A stretch of 64,000 bases of DNA from Facklamia hominis CCUG 36813 (GTDB lineage: Bacteria > Bacillota > Bacilli > Lactobacillales > Aerococcaceae): positions 1,292,857 through 1,356,856 of the forward strand of contig NZ_JH932292.1 of assembly GCF_000301035.1 (NCBI RefSeq). The letters are read 5' to 3'. Position numbers and translations under genes: made by a program. The notes beneath the pieces were generated by a model. It worked only from the letters and a program-made list of their open reading frames with translations, was not told where the DNA came from and searched no databases. Below are positions 56,159 through 64,000 of this stretch, piece after piece (position 1 is the first letter of the stretch; the number at the start of each line of letters is the position of its first letter).

Positions 56159-57772
56159 ATGCAAATTAACAAAAGGTTTATTTATAGGCTATGGGCCATC
56201 ATACTCTTAGTTTGGCAAATCGTGCCAACCACTGTTTTGGCAAATGAGAGTGGCTTGGAAACAAATGGCGTATTAAGAGTAGGAATGGAAGCTAATTATG
56301 CACCCTTTAACTGGTCTCAATCATCGGCTGCCGATCAAGCGGTGGCGATTTCTAATTCAAATGGAGAGTTTGCTAATGGGTATGATGTCCAAATTGCCAA
56401 AAAACTAGCTGATTCCTTAGGGTTAGGATTGGAAATCGTTAAATTAGAATGGGATGGCTTACCACCGGCACTCGAATCAGGAAAAATTGATGCGATTATT
56501 GCAGGAATGTCACCAACCCCAGAGCGACGCCAACAAATTGATTTTACTGATTCTTATTATACATCGGATATTGTTGTTGTTGTTAAAAAGGATGGACCTT
56601 ATGCTGAGGCCAAGTCTTTAAAGGATTTTGCAGGGGCAAAGATTACGGGACAGTTAAATACCTTCCATTATGATTTGATTCCCCAAATTCCACAAGTCGA
56701 CCAGCAAACAGCCATGGATTCATTTCCAACTATGATTTCTTCAGTCGTATCTAACAAATCGGACGGCTATGTCTCGGAACGGCCAGGAGCCATGGCCGCA
56801 GTTGCTGCGAATTCAGATTTAACCTATGTGGCTTTCGAAGAAGGGCAAGGTTTTGATACTAAAGAGGTTGATACATCGATCGCGGTGGGATTACGAAAAA
56901 ATTCGCCCCTAAAAGCTGCAATTAATGAGGCTTTAACCGCGATTCCTGAAGATGAACGTCAAGACTTGATGCAAGCAATGGTAGATTTAAATCAAAGAGG
57001 TCCTTCGAAGGGTTTTTGGTCGGATGTTGCTAGCGTATGGTCTTCTTATGGTGGTCAGTTTATAAAAGGAGCTTTAACGACCCTGTTTATCGCATCGGTA
57101 TCAACTTTATTCGGATTTTTGCTAGGCTTGTTAGTGGCAATATTTCGATCGATTCCTGTTGCTAAGCACCGTCAACCTTTGTTGTACTATCTTCATAAAT
57201 TAGGAGATTTTATCGTTGTAGCCTATATTGAAATTTTCCGTGGAACACCAATGATGGTTCAAGCAATGTTGATTTTTTATGGGTCCAAGCTATTTTTCAA
57301 CTTAGATCTATCCTCGATTGTGGCAGCCTTGTTCATTGTGTCGATTAATACAGGAGCTTATCTAGCGGAAGTCATTCGTGGTGGCATCACTTCTGTTGAT
57401 AAAGGACAAACGGAAGCAGCAAAAGCGATTGGTTTGAACCATACGCAAACAATGGTATCGGTCATTTTACCACAAGCGATTCGTTCGATCTTGCCCACTC
57501 TAGGGAATGAATTTGTGATTAATATTAAGGATACTTCTGTTTTAAACGTGATCGCGGTGACAGAACTCTTCTTTATTACTCGTTCAGCGGCTGGATCCAC
57601 CTATTTAACCTTCCAGACATTCTTTATTACGGCGTGCATCTATTTTGTCATGACTTTTGTTGCGACTCGATTATTAAATCTTTTTGAAACGTATCTAGAA
57701 GGAGCAGACCATTATAAGGTTTACACCTCGTCATCCTATCCAACAGTAAAGGAGGAATCGTCACATGCCTAG
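56159..57772 (+). CDS. Amino acid ABC transporter, fused binding protein and permease
   Basis: A 537-residue GlnP-type fusion. It has a signal peptide (about 1-28), an SBP_bac_3 domain at about 35-265 ('[17 protein letters not shown]', '[39 protein letters not shown]'), then a permease at about 295-515. The permease has '[15 protein letters not shown]' and the coupling '[14 protein letters not shown]'. It probably imports glutamine or another polar amino acid. ATG 56159 follows AAAGGA and begins the signal peptide; the upstream ATG 56126 directly abuts the previous stop. Confidence 0.9.
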   Translation: MQINKRFIYRLWAIILLVWQIVPTTVLANESGLETNGVLRVGMEANYAPFNWSQSSAADQAVAISNSNGEFANGYDVQIAKKLADSLGLGLEIVKLEWDGLPPALESGKIDAIIAGMSPTPERRQQIDFTDSYYTSDIVVVVKKDGPYAEAKSLKDFAGAKITGQLNTFHYDLIPQIPQVDQQTAMDSFPTMISSVVSNKSDGYVSERPGAMAAVAANSDLTYVAFEEGQGFDTKEVDTSIAVGLRKNSPLKAAINEALTAIPEDERQDLMQAMVDLNQRGPSKGFWSDVASVWSSYGGQFIKGALTTLFIASVSTLFGFLLGLLVAIFRSIPVAKHRQPLLYYLHKLGDFIVVAYIEIFRGTPMMVQAMLIFYGSKLFFNLDLSSIVAALFIVSINTGAYLAEVIRGGITSVDKGQTEAAKAIGLNHTQTMVSVILPQAIRSILPTLGNEFVINIKDTSVLNVIAVTELFFITRSAAGSTYLTFQTFFITACIYFVMTFVATRLLNLFETYLEGADHYKVYTSSSYPTVKEESSHA

Positions 57773-58511
57773 TTCAATTCTTCAAGTTCAGCATTTACAG
57801 AAAGCATTTGGCGATCATCAAGTGCTTAAAGATATTAATTTTGAAGTTAATTCCGGGGAAGTTATTTCGATTATTGGTTCATCGGGATCGGGTAAATCGA
57901 CGCTGTTGCGTTGCTTAAATCTGTTAGAAGAACCTAGTGGCGGAGACATTCTTTTTCACGGGCAGTCCATTTTAAAGCGTCATGCTTCGCCGACGGCATT
58001 ACGCGCCAAGGTAGGGATGGTCTTCCAATCGTTTAATTTATTTAAGAATATGAATGTTTTAGAGAATTGCTGTCTCGGCCAGCAAAAAATCCTTAAACGT
58101 TCAGAAAAGGAAGCTAAAGAGATTGCCTTAGAGAATTTAGATAGGGTGGGTATGGCTCCTTATCGGGATGCTCTTCCAAAACATTTGTCAGGTGGCCAGC
58201 AACAGCGGGTTGCCATTGCACGAGCCTTATCCATGGATCCTGAAGTGCTTTTATTTGATGAACCGACATCTGCTCTTGACCCTGAGATGGTAGGGGAGGT
58301 CTTGGACATTATGACCCAACTAGCCAAAGAAGGTTTAACCATGATTGTGGTTACCCATGAGATGACCTTTGCCAGAGACGTATCGAGTCGTGTGGTGTTC
58401 ATGGATAAGGGTTATATTGTCGAAAGTGGCGAACCGGATCAAGTCATCAATCATCCACAGCATCAACGGACCCAAGAATTTTTGGCCCGTTATTTAAACG
58501 AGCAACAATAA
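57765..58511 (+). CDS. glnQ: Polar amino acid ABC transporter ATPase (GlnQ type)
   Basis: A 248-residue ATPase with Walker A 'GSSGSGKST', '[21 protein letters not shown]', signature 'LSGGQQQR', Walker B '[14 protein letters not shown]' and 'THEM'. It energises the fused permease, whose gene it overlaps by 8 bases after AAAGGAGG. The substrate is inferred from the partner. The operon ends at a very strong terminator. Confidence 0.9.
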   Translation: MPSSILQVQHLQKAFGDHQVLKDINFEVNSGEVISIIGSSGSGKSTLLRCLNLLEEPSGGDILFHGQSILKRHASPTALRAKVGMVFQSFNLFKNMNVLENCCLGQQKILKRSEKEAKEIALENLDRVGMAPYRDALPKHLSGGQQQRVAIARALSMDPEVLLFDEPTSALDPEMVGEVLDIMTQLAKEGLTMIVVTHEMTFARDVSSRVVFMDKGYIVESGEPDQVINHPQHQRTQEFLARYLNEQQ

Positions 58512-58526
58512 AATAATTAAGGATAC

Positions 58527-58585
58527 AAAGAATAAAAACGATTAAATCGATCTAATTTTTGTTTAATCGTTTTTATTCTTTTTGA
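58527..58585 (+). terminator. Long terminator after glnQ, likely bidirectional
   Basis: A perfect 20-bp stem (58527-58546 with 58562-58581) around a 15-base loop, followed by more T. It is the longest perfect inverted repeat I found. It isolates the uptake operon from the V-ATPase operon. Confidence 0.9.
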
Positions 58586-58683
58586 TTGTTTTAGGTGTTA
58601 GTAAAAATGTTTCTACTTATTTATAGGGAGAATCTATAAGCGAAATATGGCTTTCCATCGCGGTTTGCTAACAGGAAATCGCC

Positions 58684-58712
58684 TTGAAGACGTTTTATTA
58701 ATGTAGTATAAT
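58684..58712 (+). promoter_or_regulatory. V-ATPase operon promoter
   Basis: TTGAAG (58684-58689) and TATAAT (58707-58712) are spaced 17 bases apart, 23 bases before the ntpF start. An inverted repeat TTATAG-N7-CTATAA (58621-58639) lies 45 bases upstream of the -35. Confidence 0.7.
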
Positions 58713-58735
58713 TAATAGCTATAGGGGGTGAAGCA

Positions 58736-59056
58736 GTGGCTAATCTAGTGGATCAAGTGAATTCAATTGAATCAGCTTGTGCTGCCAAAGAGGCGGAATA
58801 TCAAAACAAGCTGAAACAATTGAATCTCGAGTTTGAAGACAAGAAAAAAGCTCTAGAGGAAGATTTTGAAAAGGAATTGAAAGCGTTTAAAGAACGTGTT
58901 CGTCAGGAACAGGAAGATAAGTTCAAAACAGTCAAGGACCAATTTCAATCAGACAGCCAGCAGAAGATTAAGCAGATGGAAGCAGATATACTTCAACGCC
59001 GGCAAGAGCTTGAGCAAAAAATTGCTAAGAAGGTGGTGGAAGAAATATGGCAATAG
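58736..59056 (+). CDS. ntpF: V-type ATPase stalk subunit NtpF-like (G/H type)
   Basis: A 106-residue, almost wholly coiled-coil protein ('KLKQLNLEFEDKKKALEEDFEKELKAFKERV'), the peripheral-stalk partner of subunit E. It is first in the operon as in Enterococcus hirae ntpFIKECGAB. The start is GTG 58736 after AGGGGGTGA. It overlaps ntpI by 10 bases. Low complexity makes assignment rest on position. Confidence 0.85.
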   Translation: MANLVDQVNSIESACAAKEAEYQNKLKQLNLEFEDKKKALEEDFEKELKAFKERVRQEQEDKFKTVKDQFQSDSQQKIKQMEADILQRRQELEQKIAKKVVEEIWQ

Positions 59057-60972
59057 CCAAGATGGTCAAAATATCAGCTATTGTGGAGGAAAATAATCGT
59101 AATCGATTGATGAAAGAATTGCAATCGATTCAGAAGATAGAAGTTCGTCCGATTAATCCAAACCAAGTGGATGGTACTCGGCCAAGCACCAGTCAACGCT
59201 TAAATGAGCTGGATGATCAATTGCAAGATGTTCGCTCAGCCATGCGTTTTTTAGATAGTTATTTGAAAGCTAAGGGTTTTAAAGAAAAATATATGAAGCC
59301 TTTACCAACAATGACTTTAGAAGAGTTGGAACAGCAAGTATCTTTTGATGAGATTAAATCAGTGACTCAAAAAGTTTGGGCCAAAAAAGAGAAGCTTGAA
59401 AAGATTGAAAGTGACTTACAAGTCATTAATAATGAAGCTGATTTCTTTAGTAAATGGCAAAATCTTCACGCTATTCCAGCTTATCATCGAGCTCCAAAAT
59501 ATACCAAGTTATATATTGGGACACTGCCTCAGACGAATGACAATGAGTATATCAATGCTGTGCGTGAGAACAAAGATATAATCGTTGAAGAGGTTTACCA
59601 ATCAAGAGATGAAATTGGTTTGGTAATTGCAACGAGTCTTGATAAAAGCTATGAAGTAAATCAGTTCTTAACACAGAATCGTTTCCAAGCCTTGGATTAT
59701 CAATTTGCAGACTTACCTGCGAATTTATTAAAAGAGCGCCATCAACAAGCGGAGGATTTAAGAAAAGAAGCTCAAGCAGAGCGCTTATCATTAGCAGATT
59801 TCCAAGAGGAATATCGTGTGCTTGAGATGGCTGAAGAAATTCTTTATGCGCTTTATCAAAGGCAGGAAGCCACTGAAAGCTCAATGACCAGTGATCGTTT
59901 GTTTGCGATTGAAGGCTGGGTGGCCAAGGATGAAGCGCCTGCGATTATTAAGAATGTTGAAGAAGCTTTACCAGGCCAAATTTATATTAGTCAAAGTGAT
60001 GTGGTCGAAGATGAAATGGATGAGGTACCAACTAAATTAGAAAATCCATCATTGATTGCACCTTTTGAAAACATCACTAAAATGTATGGAACGCCTAAAT
60101 ATAATGGTTTCGATCCAACGGGCTCTTTAGCGCCGTATTACTGGATTTTCTTCGGAATGATGATGGCGGACCTTGGCTATGGCTTGCTATTATGGCTAGG
60201 CACATTGATTCCGTTGAAGTTCTTCACAATGGATCAAGGAATGAAGAAAAATATTAAATTCTTCCATATTTTAAGTTACTCAGTGATTGTATGGGGATTG
60301 ATGTATGGTTCTTTCTTTGGAGCCGCGCTACCCTTTAAGTTATTATCACCGACTGAAGACGTGATTGCTGTTTTAGGTTTATCTTTTGGACTTGGATTTA
60401 TTCAAATTCTTCATGGATTAGCCTTGCATACAGGGCTTAATTGGAAGAGCGATAAAGCCTCTGCGATCAAGGACGGTTTAGCCTGGATCGTTATGCTGTG
60501 CGGATTTATTATTGCGGCCTTAGGGCCAATGGTATTACACCAAGCTATTTTACAAAAGATTGGTCTATACATGGCAGGAGTCGCAGCCTTGGTGATATTA
60601 GGTATTGCGATTATAAAGAGTAAGAATAAGGCGGCTGGATTTGCTGCGGGATTGTATGATCTCTATGGCGTGTCTGGTTACCTTGGTGATATTGTATCTT
60701 ATAGTCGGTTAATGGCTTTAGGAATCTCTGGTGGGTCAATTGCCCTTGCCTTTAATATCTTGGTTGCTTATTTACCACCAGTTGCTCGTTTTACTGTTGG
60801 GGTTGTATTAATTATCGCCCTCCAATTGTTTAACTTTGGATTATCCTTGCTGAGTGCGTATGTTCACTCAGACCGGCTAATATTCGTTGAATTCTTTGGT
60901 AAATTCTACGAAGCAGGTGGTCGCGAATTTGCACCATTGAAATTTTTAGACAAACACGTAAATATTAAATAA
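59047..60972 (+). CDS. ntpI: V-type ATPase subunit I (a-type stator)
   Basis: A 641-residue protein with a soluble half of about 330 residues rich in helices and a membrane half with about seven to eight TM helices. The membrane part has 'GFDPTGSLAPYYWIFFGMMMADLGYGLLL', 'FHILSYSVIVWGLMYGSFFGAALP', and 'LYGVSGYLGDIVSYSRLMALGISGGSIALAFN'. The last holds the essential Arg that faces the rotor. It forms the ion half-channels beside the K ring. 20 bases before ntpK. Confidence 0.94.
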   Translation: MAIAKMVKISAIVEENNRNRLMKELQSIQKIEVRPINPNQVDGTRPSTSQRLNELDDQLQDVRSAMRFLDSYLKAKGFKEKYMKPLPTMTLEELEQQVSFDEIKSVTQKVWAKKEKLEKIESDLQVINNEADFFSKWQNLHAIPAYHRAPKYTKLYIGTLPQTNDNEYINAVRENKDIIVEEVYQSRDEIGLVIATSLDKSYEVNQFLTQNRFQALDYQFADLPANLLKERHQQAEDLRKEAQAERLSLADFQEEYRVLEMAEEILYALYQRQEATESSMTSDRLFAIEGWVAKDEAPAIIKNVEEALPGQIYISQSDVVEDEMDEVPTKLENPSLIAPFENITKMYGTPKYNGFDPTGSLAPYYWIFFGMMMADLGYGLLLWLGTLIPLKFFTMDQGMKKNIKFFHILSYSVIVWGLMYGSFFGAALPFKLLSPTEDVIAVLGLSFGLGFIQILHGLALHTGLNWKSDKASAIKDGLAWIVMLCGFIIAALGPMVLHQAILQKIGLYMAGVAALVILGIAIIKSKNKAAGFAAGLYDLYGVSGYLGDIVSYSRLMALGISGGSIALAFNILVAYLPPVARFTVGVVLIIALQLFNFGLSLLSAYVHSDRLIFVEFFGKFYEAGGREFAPLKFLDKHVNIK

Positions 60973-60980
60973 CTATTTAG

Positions 60981-61454
<474 letters not shown>

Positions 61455-61467
61455 GGAGGATAAGCTT

Positions 61468-62049
61468 GTGGGAAAAATTGAAACTTTACAACAATCTATT
61501 TTAGACAAGGTTCAAGCCACAGGTGAAGCAAAAGTTCAAGCTCTTCAAAGTGAATTAGCTGATAAATTGGCTCAATTCAAAACACGTTTAAGTGATCAAG
61601 TCAACCAACAAAAAGACAGCTTTAATCGTAGTCAAGCCCGTCAATTTGAAATTCGTCAACAATCGTTAACAAATGAATTAAGAAATGACCAATTGACACA
61701 TAAACAAGCTTTACTTAAAGAAATGATTCAAGGAGTTGCCCCATTGGTCAACCAACAGGATGAGGAAGAATTTGTCAAATTGATTCGCCATGTCCTAAAA
61801 GATATTAATGAATCACAAAGCTTTAAGTTAACCCTTGGTCAAAAATCGAGTGATAAACTAAGTCAAGAAAGTCGTGCTGCCTTACTTAAGGATTATCCAA
61901 ATATGGAGATTACAGAAGCGAATGAAGCCGGAAAATCTGGTTTTATGCTTTCGCAAGCAGGCATTAACTTAAATTATTTCTTTGAAGATGTGATTCAAGA
62001 ACTAACACCTCAACTGTTAATTGAACTTGAAAAACTATTGCAAGCGTAA
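61468..62049 (+). CDS. ntpE: V-type ATPase subunit E
   Basis: A 193-residue peripheral-stalk subunit. A Gln/Lys-rich coiled coil of about 85 residues is followed by a globular C-terminal domain ('FVKLIRHVLKDINESQSFKLTLG', 'GGI'-less tail 'INLNYFFEDVIQELTPQLLIELEKLL'). It starts at GTG 61468 after AAGGAGG. The position between K and C is standard. Confidence 0.9.
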   Translation: MGKIETLQQSILDKVQATGEAKVQALQSELADKLAQFKTRLSDQVNQQKDSFNRSQARQFEIRQQSLTNELRNDQLTHKQALLKEMIQGVAPLVNQQDEEEFVKLIRHVLKDINESQSFKLTLGQKSSDKLSQESRAALLKDYPNMEITEANEAGKSGFMLSQAGINLNYFFEDVIQELTPQLLIELEKLLQA

Positions 62050-62061
62050 GGGGGGCTAGGA

Positions 62062-63072
62062 ATGTCACAATTAGAGTATGCTGGTTTAAATACGACGCTA
62101 CGTCTCTATGAAGCCCAACTCTTAAGCCAATCTGATTACGATACATTGTTGCAGATGGATCAAATTGACAGTGTACTAGATTATCTCGCCAAAACGGCTT
62201 ACGTAGTCAATGAACAAGCTCGCACTCAGCGTCAGTTTGAACCAACGATTCAACAGCGCCTTGAGTACGTTTATCATGAGTTAGTTCAAGCATCACCGGA
62301 TCCACGGGTTATTGAGATCTTCTCTCTTCGTTATACTTACCATAATCTTAAGGTTTTAATTAAACAGAATTATGTTGATCGAGACTTATCTGATCTTTTG
62401 ATTCCCATTGGGAGTTATTCTTATGATCAGTTAAAGCAGTTGGTTGAAACGAAAGGCCAAGACGAAGATGTAGATCCGATTATGCAAGCGGCGATTTATG
62501 ATGCGATCACATCGGTAGAAGATACCGGAGATACTTATTCAATTGATGTGATTTTGGATACGGCATATCTCGATCATATTGCTTCAAATGCAAGAGAACT
62601 AAATGATCCAGCGGTCGTTGAATTTACTAAAATGAAAATTGATTTCCAAAATCTAACAACGTTTGTTAGAGGATATAATCAAGGTCAATCAAACACCTTT
62701 ATTTATACCGCCTTGTCAGGTCAAGGAGGCGTCAGTCGGGATGATATTCTTGAAAATTGGCGAGAAAAAGATTTGAGTGGCTTGGTAGAGACTTACCATC
62801 GAGCTGATTATTTGATTGATCTTGATCAAGTATGGGATCAATTGAATAATAGCGAAGTAGACTCGGCTTTTATTAATCGTGTTATCCAAGAACAGTTCGC
62901 AAAGAACTTACGACCTTATTCCTTTGAGGCTTTTGGACCGATGCCTGTCTTAACGTATCTTTATTTCTTAGAAAATGAAACAGATAATATTCGTTTATTA
63001 TTAATCGGTAAAGAAAATAATCTAGATGCACAGCTAATAAAAGAAAGGATGAGACCAATTCATGGCATATAA
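62062..63072 (+). CDS. ntpC: V-type ATPase subunit C (d-type)
   Basis: A 336-residue, mostly helical protein that caps the K ring and links it to the central shaft. It is recognised by 'EYAGLNTTLRLYEAQLLSQSDYDTLLQM', 'SLRYTYHNLKVLIKQ' and the end 'YLYFLENETDNIRLLLIGKEN'. The stop overlaps the next gene by 11 bases. GGGGGCTAGGA lies upstream. Confidence 0.93.
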   Translation: MSQLEYAGLNTTLRLYEAQLLSQSDYDTLLQMDQIDSVLDYLAKTAYVVNEQARTQRQFEPTIQQRLEYVYHELVQASPDPRVIEIFSLRYTYHNLKVLIKQNYVDRDLSDLLIPIGSYSYDQLKQLVETKGQDEDVDPIMQAAIYDAITSVEDTGDTYSIDVILDTAYLDHIASNARELNDPAVVEFTKMKIDFQNLTTFVRGYNQGQSNTFIYTALSGQGGVSRDDILENWREKDLSGLVETYHRADYLIDLDQVWDQLNNSEVDSAFINRVIQEQFAKNLRPYSFEAFGPMPVLTYLYFLENETDNIRLLLIGKENNLDAQLIKERMRPIHGI

Positions 63073-63373
63073 GATCGCAGTGGTCGGTAACCGTGACGTG
63101 GTTCTGGCTTTCAAATTATTAGGATTCGAAGTCTTCCCAGCCAATAATGGTGAGGAAGCGCGTAAAACAATACATGATTTAGCCCAAGAAAAATTTGGCG
63201 TGATTTTGGTGACAGAAAATATTGCTCAGGAAATTCCTGATACAATTCGGTATTTCGATACGCAAGCCACTCCCGCTGTTATCTTAATCCCAACCCATAA
63301 GGGATCCTTGGGAATTGGTAAAGCTAAAGTGAATGAAAATGTCGAAAAAGCCATTGGGCAGAATATTCTATAA
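63062..63373 (+). CDS. ntpG: V-type ATPase subunit F (NtpG)
   Basis: A 103-residue Rossmann-like subunit of the rotating shaft that binds subunit D and activates the catalytic head. It has 'YKIAVVGNRDVVLAFKLLGFEVFP', 'GVILVTENIA' and 'PAVILIPTHKGSLGIG'. It is called G in Enterococcus, F in the general nomenclature. It is coupled to ntpC by overlap. Confidence 0.93.
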   Translation: MAYKIAVVGNRDVVLAFKLLGFEVFPANNGEEARKTIHDLAQEKFGVILVTENIAQEIPDTIRYFDTQATPAVILIPTHKGSLGIGKAKVNENVEKAIGQNIL

Positions 63374-63388
63374 CAAAGGAGGAATTAT

Positions 63389-64000
63389 ATGAGCACTGGA
63401 ATAATTACTGAAATATCCGGACCTTTAGTAAAAGCTAAGGGAATGGCGGATGCATCGATTCGTGAGATTGTTTATGTTGGTAAGATGCACCTAACCGGTG
63501 AAATTCTAGAAATGCACAAAGATGTGGCGTCAATTCAAGTCTACGAAGAAACGTCTGGATTACAACCAGGAGAAGAAGTGATTTCAAGTGGAAATCCCTT
63601 ATCCGTTGAATTAGGTCCTGGTCTATTAACAAAGATGTTCGACGGAATTCAACGTCCTCTACAAGAATTTATGGATGAAACTAAGAGTAATTTCTTGGTT
63701 AGGGGAGCAAGCGTTGATATTCTTGACAAACAAAAGAAATGGACGTTTAAACCTACTAAGGCTGTTGGTGATCATGTTATAGCTGGAGATATCATTGGTA
63801 CGGTTGATGAAACAAAAATTATTGAACACCGGATCATGGTACCAGTGGGTGTTGAAGGGACAATCAAGTCCATTCAGTCTGGCGATTTTACAGTAGAAGA
63901 GACGATCTGTGTTTTAGATACGGATCAAGGTGAAAAAGAACTCAATATGATCCAAAAATGGCCAGTACGTGAAGGACGGCCCTATGCTTCAAAAACAACA
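63389..64000 (+). CDS. ntpA: V-type ATPase catalytic subunit A, N-terminal part, cut by window end
   Basis: ATG 63389, 6 bases after AAAGGAGG, opens a frame that runs to the window end (204 residues). It shows the beta-barrel 'GIITEISGPLVKAKGMADASIREIVYVG' and the non-homologous insertion 'GIQRPLQEFM ... FLVRGASVDIL ... PVGVEGTI', both A-subunit specific. The window stops before the P-loop. The B and D genes are expected just downstream. Confidence 0.95.
   Translation, partial: MSTGIITEISGPLVKAKGMADASIREIVYVGKMHLTGEILEMHKDVASIQVYEETSGLQPGEEVISSGNPLSVELGPGLLTKMFDGIQRPLQEFMDETKSNFLVRGASVDILDKQKKWTFKPTKAVGDHVIAGDIIGTVDETKIIEHRIMVPVGVEGTIKSIQSGDFTVEETICVLDTDQGEKELNMIQKWPVREGRPYASKTT

Noticed and set aside
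58621-58639. Inverted repeat TTATAG-N7-CTATAA upstream of the V-ATPase promoter
   Set aside because: It is short, AT-rich and 45 bases from the -35, so chance is likely; noted only in the promoter entry.

Overview
The window is a low-GC Gram-positive chromosome segment. Gene content and order point to a lactic-acid-type coccus (order Lactobacillales). Supporting markers are the metG-tatD-rnmV-rsmA-veg and pth-mfd-rqcP-divIC-yabR-tilS-hpt-ftsH-lysS runs, a sodium-type V-ATPase operon like ntp of Enterococcus hirae, ecfA1A2T after rplQ, and a zinc-type S14. I suspect Aerococcaceae or a relative, but that is inference. I see no rRNA, tRNA, insertion sequence, prophage or CRISPR array; nearly everything is core chromosome.

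Layout. 1-3.8 kb: end of whiA, an SSB-like protein without the usual acidic tip, a two-component system, a flavodoxin-fold oxidoreductase and a small unknown gene. 3.9-11.6 kb: tyrS, a secreted NlpC/P60 wall hydrolase, metG-tatD-rnmV-rsmA and veg. 11.7-23.1 kb: pth, mfd and the chain to ftsH and lysS. 23.1-27.7 kb: the str operon (rpsL, rpsG, fusA, tuf) behind a structured leader. 27.8-33.2 kb: a mechanosensitive-channel-family gene, then on the minus strand ppdK-ccpN-ppsR. This is a self-contained module for the PEP/pyruvate node: the enzyme, a probable transcriptional regulator and the kinase/pyrophosphorylase that switches the enzyme. 33.2-33.75 kb: a 606-bp gap with the ppdK promoter, a possible small transcript, and the S10 promoter and leader. 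33.75-47.45 kb: the full S10-spc-alpha cluster from rpsJ to rplQ, including secY, adk, infA and rpoA. 47.45-51.5 kb: a structured leader, ecfA1-ecfA2-ecfT, truA and a GNAT protein. 51.5-58.6 kb: livJHMG without livF, a CBS-ACT protein, and a fused glutamine-type binding-protein/permease with its ATPase. 58.6-64 kb: V-ATPase genes ntpF-I-K-E-C-G and the start of ntpA, cut by the window end.

The genes mostly serve translation (ribosome, factors, synthetases, tRNA and rRNA modification), protein export and quality control, and membrane energetics and uptake. No unmistakable new multi-gene system is present. The best leads are regulatory. First, the ecfA1 leader has its own promoter-like site, a compact three-way junction, a mutually exclusive hairpin and nine T residues, like a riboswitch or attenuator. 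Second, twin operator-like repeats one multiple of the DNA helix apart sit on the ppdK promoter. Third, the S10 leader has two competing partners for the same stem, and a possible small transcript lies just upstream. Fourth, the liv operon lacks its second ATPase. All coordinates and motifs were read by eye; no database search or folding program was run.
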